This document shows, piece after piece, positions 21,376 through 30,314 of a stretch of DNA of 64,000 nt. Source of the stretch: Mesaphorura yosii (lineage: Eukaryota; Arthropoda; Collembola; Poduromorpha; Tullbergiidae); NCBI GenBank assembly GCA_009869945.1, contig WIXG01000364.1, forward strand, positions 1-64,000, in the 5' to 3' direction. The notes under the pieces were generated by a model, which was not told where the DNA came from, searched no databases, and saw only the letters and a program-made list of their open reading frames with translations. Both the position numbers and the translations under genes were made by a program. Numbering within the stretch: position 1 is the first letter of the stretch; each line of letters starts with the position of its first letter.

Positions 21376-24163
21376 TCATCTTCCACCAGACGCAGACGCC
21401 CTCGGGTGCGGGTTGCTCCTGTTTCCCAAGGATTTCATGAGATTATACCACCGAGAGAGAGCGGGATACTTCTCGAGGGCGTCGGGCTCCAGAAGGGCGA
21501 CGGCGCAGATGAGCTGGTCGTCGTACTTGCTTGGATTTTGTCTAAAATTGAAATCGAGAATAATAATAAATTACCATTTTTCACTCAATTTCATGAGAGA
21601 AAAGCCATTTTGTCAGGAGTAAATTTACGCTTACCCTTTCACGAAGGCAGCGTACGTGAAGCAATCGTCGTACGACTCATTCGGCGGCGACCGAGCCTGA
21701 GTCGGACTCACTCCAGGGGAATACCAGCGTTCTGATCCTTCGGACTCGGTTGTTGAGTTCTCGCCATCGTGATCATTGTCAGACGCCAGTCTTGGTCTTG
21801 GCCGTGAGCCCTCGTCGTCGTCCAATTGCCCAAGCTCGAAATTCCTGTCGACATCACCTTCGTCGTCGCTGTTTTCCTCATCTGAGTTTGAGTCTCCGTC
21901 GTCACTGTCGTGCCCTGCTTCGAATTTATCGCGATATTTGAACATGTGCGGAGGTTTTATTTCGACGTCGTCATTATCGTCGTCGTGGACGCCACCTTTT
22001 TTCTCTTTTAATGTGACTTTAACCTTCTTGAAGGCTCTTCTTGACTTTGAACGGGTTTCAGGTTTCTTCTTCTTGTTCTTCCTATTAAAATCTCCACTCC
22101 ACTTGTCACTGTCTCCACTGCTAGAACCAAGGATTCTTGTGATCCCTGGACCCGAATCTCCAAAGCCACCATTCAAAAGCAGACCGTTCGCAGCCACCGC
22201 GTCCGCAAACTCTTTTTCATAGTCGTCTGCATCGGAATCAGGCTTGAGCTGAATGAAAGAGTGCAAGCGCCAATCCTCACGGTCGGCCGACCCTCCACGT
22301 GCGTGTCTACGGTCACGACGTCCAATGTAAGGCATTTGAGGTGTAGCATTGGCGTTGACATGAGCACCGGCTACAGGCGGACTGTTGATGGCAATCTTGT
22401 CGAATCCGATGCAGATCTGCGAGATGGGCGTCAGAAACTTGGCTTTTTCGACCGGTTCAATCGTCTGTTCCTTCAATAGAAAATAGGCTTCCAGGTCACG
22501 GAGCCCTTCCTCCGACCCCAAATTCACAAACTTGTTGAGAAATGTCCAGTGCTCGGTCCATGGCACGTCGAGCTCCTTCGCATGTCTCCGCGCAATACGT
22601 TCGATTCCCTTTTCCGGATCGGTGCGTCGAATTATCGTCTCTTCGAAGAAGGAAGCGAAGGGAGAATCGTCAAGATTCGCGTCATTTCCGCCAAGCATCG
22701 AGGCATTCATGGACTTTCGATGCGTGCTCCCAAACCGAGTGACTTGCGTTGGGGTGACTTGGCCCAAACGAGTCGGCGTGACTTGTCCGATTCTTGGCGG
22801 AGTGTATTGGCCCAAGCTTAAGCGTGTCGGCGTGCTCTGCCTTCGTGGTCGTTGCTGCGGTTGCTTTGAGAATGATTCGAATGATTCGTTGAGTTCTTGA
22901 ATCGACTGATTCATTGGTGTGATCTTGGTTCCTGGGCGGTTCGGAGTGGACGTCACCATGAGGTTCAGCGAAACGCGTTTCTTGAGCTGGGGAGTGCGGG
23001 GCGCTTCGGCGAAGCTGCTATCTGCCGTTGGAGGAGTGTCGAACACTGGTGGAGTTCTGTTTAGTGAATTATTCCCACCACCACCAAGATCCTTCCTTCT
23101 TAATGCGCTGTACAGTTGAAGGGCAGTCAGCTCATCAGTTGGGCCCGCGTAGCCGACTATTTTCCATTTGCTAGTGAAGCCGGACTTTGGTAGAGCTAAT
23201 TTATCGACGGGGCCAAAAAGATCCATCTGAAACGACAAGACAAATTCGTTTTCGTGTAGTACAAATGAAATACGACGAACTAAACTGAACCGACTTTGAA
23301 TAATCTACACTTACCGAAATTTTGTTGTATGGCTCGAAAAAAGGTGCTGGGGTAAGCTCACCAAGGCGTTTGGGATTCACAATCGGCCCAACAATTGGCT
23401 GTGCAACATCAAACTGATCTCGCCATATGGGAACAATTTGGTCATTGTTGAAGAGGTTCTTGATTTTCTGAGTAATTTCGGGATCCTCTCGTCTTGTACC
23501 AATTATCTAAAATTACGTGTTAAATGCGTTGGCATAAAATAAATCTGTGAGTCATTAACTTATAATTGCATTTACATCTTCTGCTGTCTGGCCCAAATCG
23601 TTCTTTGCTCTCAGGTCAATGGATGGGTGTCCAATCAAAAGCTTAACTACCTCGTACCAATTAAATTTGCAAGCCATGTGCAATGGAGTTTCCAGTGCGC
23701 CAGTCTCTGGAGTATTCAGGTACATGTCTGTCAAGAATTTGACTCGTTTTCTGCAAAAAAATGGATAATTATGAAACGGGAACAATCAGTGTCAAAAAGC
23801 ATTTAGGTAACCATCTTACGTGATACTTCTATAGTCATCATCAGGGTACAAACTTTTGACGAACTCAGCACTAGAAATGGACGAGAGCACGAGCTGCACA
23901 ACTTGGACATTTCCCCATCGCGCCGCCATGTGCAGGGCATTGTAATGGAATCCTGATTGAATTATGGTCGGGTAATCAGTGCTTGATACCAGGAAACGCG
24001 GGTTGGCAGGAACATGATCCAAGATCCAGGCGTTGTCCTTGATTCGGATTTTCAGGGCAAACATGTGCAATTCTTGAGGAGGCACAGACGGGAAATTAGA
24101 AGTTCCAGACTTCTCGTCAGGAACCTTCGGAGGTTGTTCCTGGGCTTTGGATCTCGTTTCCAT
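21376..24163 (-). CDS. ANKLE2-like ankyrin-repeat protein of the nuclear envelope
   Basis: Exons 23820-24163, 23576-23750, 23315-23506, 21635-23226 and 21376-21541 encode about 822 aa. The ankyrin region closely follows ANKLE2: NPRFLVSSTDYPTIIQSGFH, YPDDDYRSITKKRVKF and TPLHMACKFNWYEVV, then QTAED joined to IIGTRRED by splicing. A later conserved helical block (RRHAKELDVPWTEHW, FVNLGSEEGLRDLEAYF) is also ANKLE2-like. The C-terminal third is acidic and Ser-rich. ANKLE2 (LEM4) controls dephosphorylation of BAF during nuclear-envelope reassembly and works with PP2A. I see no clear LEM motif at the N-terminus. Exon 2 uses the donor after GAAGAT; a weaker donor 16 bases on breaks the frame. Confidence 0.88.
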
Positions 24164-24799
24164 TTTCAAGCTCACGTCCAGCTTCTTTGGTCAGTTGAGT
24201 TCAGTTGCTTCGACCTACGTATTCGGCAGAGATTATTAATGTCTATCCAACTAATCAACGTACGTTGCTTACCGGTGTAACTTACTTGAACAGCTAATTA
24301 ATCAGTCCTTTTAGTTAACTACTTCTCATTTTCATCACGGTAAAAGTTCAAACCAATAAAACCAACTCAAATTAACTTTCCAACACGTCGTACTCAACAG
24401 AAAACGCTTAACTTTGGCAGCACTGACAAGAATACGGTGAATACGTCAAATTAAATAAAATTAAATGTACACGTCGACTTCACATTTCGTAATTTCGTCA
24501 ACCTTGATCGTATGATCGTCCACTACATCTCTTCAACTGAACTGCGTTGTGTTGTCTATTCAAATTTCAGTAAGAATTTTCCTCGCGCTGCAAGAAAGTA
24601 AACACAAGGAGAAGTACCGAAGATGACACTAAATGAACTGTTGAGTCTCATCTCAGGTAGGCCCCATCCCGAGTGGTGTGTGCGTCAATTATCACCTGAG
24701 TTTTCAACAATGCGGCAACAGCATAACAAAGTAAACAATACAAAAATCCAAAAACCCAACGATTGAAAATCAAGTTAGCCTTCTAATTATGAAGTGTTA
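24164..24799. other. Intergenic, no gene seen
   Basis: Upstream region of ANKLE2 followed by AT-rich DNA. Nothing coding was recognised before the zinc-finger remnant. Confidence 0.45.
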
Positions 24800-25030
24800 A
24801 GTATAAAATTTGCGACAAACGATTCGGCAGTCCACATAAGCGTCCATACTCATGAGGAGTCTTACTATTGTACATTCTGCAGCTCTGCTTGCAGCAAGCT
24901 CGGCAATCTAAGAAGCACATGATGATTCACACGGAAGAAAAATCGCACACTGCAGAGGGCATTTTTCCACAAGGGCAAAATGAAGGAGCACATCCGTACT
25001 CAGCATAAGGAGGAGCTTCGCGACTGACAA
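24800..25030 (+). pseudogene. Fossil of a C2H2 zinc-finger gene
   Basis: Reading all three frames gives fragments of consecutive C2H2 fingers. About 24802-24838 encodes an ICDKRF-type second-Cys segment, followed in another frame by a histidine pair and linker-like HTHEESYYC. At 24863-24930 is CTFC, twelve residues, then HMMIH, with one base missing in the middle; the spacing is exactly C-x2-C-x12-H-x3-H. The TEEKSHT linker follows, and a third finger remnant (FFHKGKMKEHIRTQH) lies in yet another frame and ends at a stop. At least two or three frameshifts separate the pieces and no intact frame remains. It is probably a decayed fragment of a polydactyl zinc-finger gene; the parent gene is not in the window. 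Confidence 0.6.
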
Positions 25031-25379
25031 AGTATGGTCCAAATCATATCGTGAAGAGTACAGAAATGACAGCTTATTGCCTAAAATTAATGGAAAAGTA
25101 TTCATTGAGTTTTTGGCATTTGCTTCGTTGATTCTAAGGATCCGTACAAAGGCAACAATAATAATTAAGGTAGAGTACGAAGAATTCATTCAGCTCCTCG
25201 GTTTTGCCATTCCGGGATCCTTACTTTGGACAGTTTTCGAATTTTATATATTCTCTATTAAAATTATGCAGCCTATATGAGCAAATAAAAGCTCTCGTTT
25301 GTCTGAACTGTGGTTTTTTGTAATTTGATTGACTTGACCTAGGTAGCATGAAGAATCTAACCTAAAAGTCGTCTCGGGC
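25031..25379. other. Intergenic, 3' side of GH88
   Basis: AT-rich DNA between the zinc-finger remnant and the stop of the GH88 gene. No gene is seen. Confidence 0.45.
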
Positions 25380-26646
25380 TTAATTTCTCTCTAATCCAAG
25401 CTCCCTGTACAAGTCCAGCGCCCTCAAGAAGTAATAATCCGCAAAATTGAGGGCTGTATCCGCATCTCCACAGCAGGTTCCCGTAGCGTTCACCAGGATA
25501 GAAGGGACTTGGTACGCCGGCCGTCCGTCGGATCGGAAATTTTGTTGCAGCGACTCGAGGATGAGTGTGGAAATCCCGGCGTACATGGAACGACCAGTGA
25601 GTTTGTAAAGGTTGAGGAGAGCAGTGACTCCAATCGCCGCCGCCGAAGTGTCTCGTGGAGTGTAGCCTTGATCCGTGGGGACGTCAAAGTCCCAGTACGG
25701 GACGTAGTCTGCTGGGAGTCGATTCATGAAGAAGAGAGCCATGCGTTCAGCCACTTCCAAGTATCTGCTGTCTCGAGTCAACTCGTACAGCTCCGTGAAG
25801 CCAAAGATACCCCACGCTTGGCCTCGCGCCCACGTGGAGTTGTCGGCGTAGCCTTGCACTGTAAACTTCCTCTCGACTCCGCCGGTGGTCTCGTTGAATG
25901 CGACGACGTGGTAGGAGGAGCCGTCAGGGCGAACAAACTCTTGCAGGGCACGGTTGGCGTGTGACACGGCGATGGTGCGGAAGTACGTCTGATTTAACAG
26001 CTCGTCGGCCTTGAAGAACAGGCGCAGGTTCATCATGTTATCGATGATTACTTTGACCAGGCCTTCTTCCCCGGGGGCGTTTCCCCAAGATCGCGTCACG
26101 CCGCCAAGACCTGAGAGTCAAAAGGGCAAGAACTTAAATACGTAGAGTAGAATATGATTTAAGTTGGAAACTAAAGGCAAAAGGCATGGTTGCTTGTAAC
26201 TTACGGAAATATCGACCGGAGAAAGTCGTTGCTGCCTGCAGAATTGGGCCCTCGAAGTTTCGGTTTCCTGTCAACTCGAGTCCATGCCCGTACGAGCTCA
26301 TGAAGATGAAGCCCAGGTCGTGTGTTCCCAAGTCGAACTGCGCTGCGTGAAGACCAACCTGATTGGTTTCTGCCAAGTTTCTCCATTTCGGGTCACCGGT
26401 CAATTTGTAGAGCATCCACAGAATGCCAGAGTAGAACCCGCACTTCCAGTCGTTCGTCCCAGCCGTCCTCCATGTCGGCGAAGTGGGGATTCCGACGGTT
26501 GGAAACGGACCTGCTGGCGGTACTTGCGAGGCGACAATGTCGTACTTGGAGGCAGTGAACGAAAGGAGACCGTCAATGTCCACTGCGCCATGTGCGAAGT
26601 AGGCGTAAAAGGAAAGAAGAAGAACGGAAACGAAAAGACGCTGCAT
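25380..26646 (-). CDS. GH88 unsaturated glucuronyl hydrolase, secreted
   Basis: Exons 26205-26646 and 25380-26110 encode 390 aa, a normal GH88 length, with a clear signal peptide (MQRLFVSVLLLSFYAYFAHG). GH88 enzymes remove the 4,5-unsaturated uronic acid left at the non-reducing end of oligosaccharides by polysaccharide lyases, by hydrating the double bond. Key elements are visible: HDLGF with D110, matching the catalytic Asp of the bacterial HDIGF motif, DNMMNLRLF with D171, matching the second essential Asp, and the family signature STWARGQAWG (about 239-248). The family is mainly bacterial, with some fungal members. The intron and signal peptide point to a gene adapted to an animal genome. 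It is head-to-head with a PL8 lyase 850 bases away, the enzyme class that makes its substrate. The product is predicted to act outside the cell, probably in the gut lumen. Confidence 0.92.
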
Positions 26647-26784
26647 TGTTTTAGTTTACGTTGTCCAAAAATTAAGTTGAAGAACTTTAAAAGTAGCACA
26701 TTAAATTACTTGTGCTTTGTCAAAATCAGCTGAGCTGAGTTTCTGACTTATTTGACTGAATTGACTTGGTGCCGGTTCCATTCG

Positions 26785-26792
26785 TATTTATA
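26785..26792 (-). promoter_or_regulatory. TATA-like box of the GH88 gene
   Basis: TATAAATA on the minus strand, about 140 bases upstream of the GH88 ATG. Position and sequence fit a core promoter with a leader of roughly 110 bases; the start site was not determined. Confidence 0.45.
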
Positions 26793-27401
26793 TGGCGTAT
26801 TGACGTAAAACTCAAGGGCCAAGATAGCAAGTGTCATTGTCAATTATCATCAATCATCGGGCGTCGGGACTAAATTTTTGGGGCACTAAAATGTTTTCCT
26901 GAAAACAGTGACAAGCAGTTCGTGACGGTCCCCCAAACATCCGTGAATCGGTGCGCTCGATTACTCAATCCTGTCACGTCGGCCTGGCCTTCAGTTAACA
27001 GCAAGTCAAATTGGATTGGATTCATTTCGTGCACCCACTCCGGGACTCTGGACGAACCTCCAACCCGTGCGAGCATGTTTTCAAGCCAATTCAACAACAA
27101 TTACAGCAGAGCAGAGGAACCTGCTTTACAGTCAGCCGTCACGGAACATTGATTGATCGTTGAATCGCAGTTGAATTCCGTCATAAACTTCAAATTAACA
27201 ATTTAATGTTACAATTAGTCAATTACTACAACGTGGTTTACGTGATTTCACATTCACGTTCGCGTCCTCCAGCCATCCAACACTGATACTGATACGAATA
27301 ACACGGTATCAGTACAAATGAGAGCTTGTAATTGAAGCGTTTGATCTCGATTCGATTTGACTCTGAAGTGGATCGAAAAACTCACTACTCAATGGCCTCA
27401 G

Positions 27402-27408
27402 TATAAAA
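27402..27408 (+). promoter_or_regulatory. TATA box of the PL8 gene
   Basis: TATAAAA, about 90 bases upstream of the PL8 ATG. A transcript would start near 27430, giving a leader of about 65 bases. Confidence 0.55.
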
Positions 27409-27496
27409 ACCACTAATTTACAAAGAAAGGAGCATCACTTCGAAAATTCAACTTCAGCAGTTGAATTGTTGTTGAGCAGTTGATAAGCAAAGCACA

Positions 27497-29915
27497 ATGA
27501 AAGCTGTCCACGTATTATTTCTCGCCTCTGGGGCGCTGCTGGCACTAGTATTGGGCCCAGAGGCCGTCTTTGCCCTCCCAACAATGGAAGAACTGCAGCT
27601 CGTTTTCCAGAGACGTCAGATGACTGCTTCTCGGCTGTACAACGACAGCGCGCTGGTCGCCTCCTGGCGGAGTTCGCTGCTACCAAACGGGACGTGGCCG
27701 GACGTCGACTACACTGCGGGCTGCGAGGCGAGGTGAGCCCTTAATTCGATAGTCATTCAGTGACGGAGTCCTGACGTTTTGGGGCCAGAGATTTTGAACT
27801 TCGAACGGTTTCAGACGAGCCGAATGGCCAGCCCAGGACCACGTCATCCGAATCGGCTACCTTGTCTCCGGGTTCTATCAGAACCAAGCCGACACCGATC
27901 TCCTCTCCAAAATCAATCTGGCCATGAACTTCTGGTTTGACAACGAATATCCGCACGAAGACTGCATCAACGGAGGTGGGCGCCCAGAACTGGAGTGCCC
28001 CTGTGGGACGCCCGGTCTCTGGAACACAAACTGGTGGTACGCCATGATTGGGCTCCCAATCAAGCTCGGAGATGCGTGTATCATGTTGGATTCTCACCTG
28101 ACACCTACGCAGCGCAGCAATTGCACCGCACACACTCAACGAGCGTACGTCCGCATCAACGGAGACCCGAACGGCTCGCTGCACAATCACACGGGCGCCA
28201 ATCGACTGGATATCGCATCGTCCGGCGTCGCGTACGCCGTCTTGACGGGGGATCTCGAAGTGCTGGACGACGCCTTTTTCCAGTTTCACGACACATGCCA
28301 GTTCATTCGAGGGAATCTAGACGGAACGAAAGTCGACGGCTCATTCCTGTACCATAACGCCCAGCTTTACTCTGGAAACTACGGCATGCACTTCATCAAT
28401 CAAATGCTCGCCGCAATGATGCACACGTTTGGCACAAGCCTTGAAATACCGCAGAGCAGCAAGGACGTCGTGCTGGCGCTCATCGAGGGATCCGAGTGGA
28501 TGATTTACTTCAAGGGCGACGGAGGGCCGGAAGACGAAGGCTACCTGAATTGGCAGTACGCAAGCTCAGGACGCAAAATCGCCTGGAAATACGAAGACCT
28601 GCACGGTATCAACATCAGCCTCTCGTACATGATTGACGGAACGCAGGGCTGGGACGCCCACGACCGCTTCGTGGCTGTCTCGGAGCGACTCCAGCGACGG
28701 CGGACGGGCTCAGCCAATCCCGGCCCTCTCATCGGTACGAAGCACTTCTGGGTCGCAGACTATTTGGTTCATCGCGGGCAGAACTACGTCGTCAACCTGA
28801 AAATGTTTTCCCCACGAGTCGTCAATACGGAGTGCATCAACGACGAAAACCATCTCGGCTTCCACCTGTCAGATGGCGCCATTTTCAGTTACATACGTGG
28901 AACGGAGTACTACAACGTCTTCGGGGCGTGGGATTGGTACCTCGTACCCGGGACGACGGTCAACTACGGAGCCACTCCGCTTGTATGCGGACAGAGTCGA
29001 TTCCACGGGAAAGAAGCGTTCGTTGGTGGAGTCTCTTACGGTAACGCGGGCATCGCCGTCATGAATTACACCAACCCAATGACCGAGTCTCTGCGCTGGG
29101 CCAAAACTTTTTTTTTCTTCCCGGGCGCGTATGTCGTGCAATACGTTGGAGACTTCGTCGTCGACCCCGATTCGTCAGCGCCCATCGTGACGAATCTCGA
29201 CCAACGACAGCTGGGAAGTGGGGCCGTGTACGTCGACGGAGCGGTGCTGGACTCCACGCAGGCTCGAGTCACTGCACAAAGCATTTACCATGACCGCGTC
29301 GGGTATTCGTTCCAGGCTCCAGTAACGGTCGACATCGACACGACCGAACGCCCATCGAACTGGTCTGCGATTGGGGTCTCCGTCGGATTTGACCCGGAAA
29401 CACTTTTCTCCGCCACGGTGATCCACGATGGGGTTCGGGAAGGCGAGACGTACATCGCGTATTTGGACGTGGATCAGGCCGCATTCGAGCAGCTGGCCAA
29501 GCAGTCCAGGTCGGGTTTGGACTCAGAATCAGAATCTGGAATCAAGATTTTGGGTTCCAAATCGAGCCGTAAGGATTCTCGTTCTCGGGCGTACCCGGAA
29601 GTTCGAGGAGCCACGTACGGGTCCAGCGCCGGAACGGGCGACCGAATCATTGCCCTAGCTTTCTGGGACCCAACAAACTACTCGACGGGTGAAACCGACA
29701 TCACCGCCGTGAGCGTGGATATTCCCTGCGTGGTCCTGCTTACCCGAAAGCCAGGCGGTGCTGGCGCTGGGTGGACCGTAAGCGTGGCTGACCCCAGTCA
29801 GAGGGCTACCAGGCTAAACTTGTCAGTGACGGTGGGCTTCGTTGGCGTGAACTTCCAGCTCGATTTGCCAACCGGCGATTTTGCGGGCAGTCCCGTCAGC
29901 TTAGATTTGACATAA
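27497..29915 (+). CDS. PL8-family polysaccharide lyase, secreted
   Basis: Exons 27497-27732 and 27815-29915 encode 778 aa with a signal peptide (cleavage near AVFA, residue 26). It has the two-part PL8 fold, an N-terminal alpha/alpha-toroid and C-terminal beta-sandwiches. Landmarks are TNWWYAMIGLP (about 150-160), TGANRLD with N208, and DGSFLYHNAQLYSGNYG with H259 and Y268. Asn, His and Tyr are the PL8 catalytic residues, and the nine-residue His-Tyr spacing equals that of pneumococcal hyaluronate lyase. PL8 includes hyaluronate, chondroitin and xanthan lyases; the exact substrate cannot be read here. These enzymes cleave by beta-elimination, leaving a 4,5-unsaturated uronate, the GH88 substrate made next door. 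A Ser/Arg-rich insertion at about 645-670 looks lineage-specific. The family is essentially microbial. Confidence 0.92.
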
Positions 29916-30314
29916 TCCAAAATAAAATTCTGAATGAGTGCACATTTTCTGGCGATGAGACCAATAAATCATCAAAACATAACAAGTTTTCGTGTTATTT
30001 CACTTTCCTTCTCACGGCGAGTCAATCTCAGTTAGTTTTATTTGCGCTTGCCCTGGTCGGTCCATTGTACCATTGACTGAAACTGGACAGCTCGACTCTG
30101 ATTCTGACTCAGGACAGGAAGCCAACCAGATTAAATTGAGTTCAGTGAAGACTCATTTCCAGGGGCTGGAAATGAAATCATCGTTCATAATTCGGCTTTC
30201 GTGAATGAGTGTCGACTGTCGAGCGTTTAGTTCAGTGCAAACTCTCAAAACCTACAAAGGCAACAACACAACGGCTCCTGGAAGTGACGAATAGCAGCTG
30301 GAGCTGGACGTTTG
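29916..30314. other. 3' region of PL8 and upstream region of the kinase gene
   Basis: PL8 poly(A) signals at 29921 and 29963; the rest leads into the tyrosine kinase leader. No separate gene is seen. Confidence 0.5.
29921..29926 (+). terminator. Polyadenylation signal of PL8
   Basis: aataaa six bases after the stop, with a second at 29963-29968 that allows a more usual 3' UTR length. Confidence 0.5.

Larger units (their letters stand above)
26647..27496. other. Divergent promoter region shared by GH88 and PL8
   Basis: 850 bases between the two start codons, with TATA-like boxes on each strand (26785-26792 minus, 27402-27408 plus). No gene is seen between. A TGATAAG motif (GATA-factor type) lies at 27481-27487, ten bases before the PL8 start, probably in the leader. 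Confidence 0.6.

Noticed and set aside
17588-29915. Bacterial contamination as the source of MscL, GH88 and PL8
   Set aside because: GH88 and PL8 have spliceosomal introns, all three are flanked by animal genes on the same sequence, and eukaryotic promoter or poly(A) signals are present. MscL, without introns, still deserves read-level confirmation.
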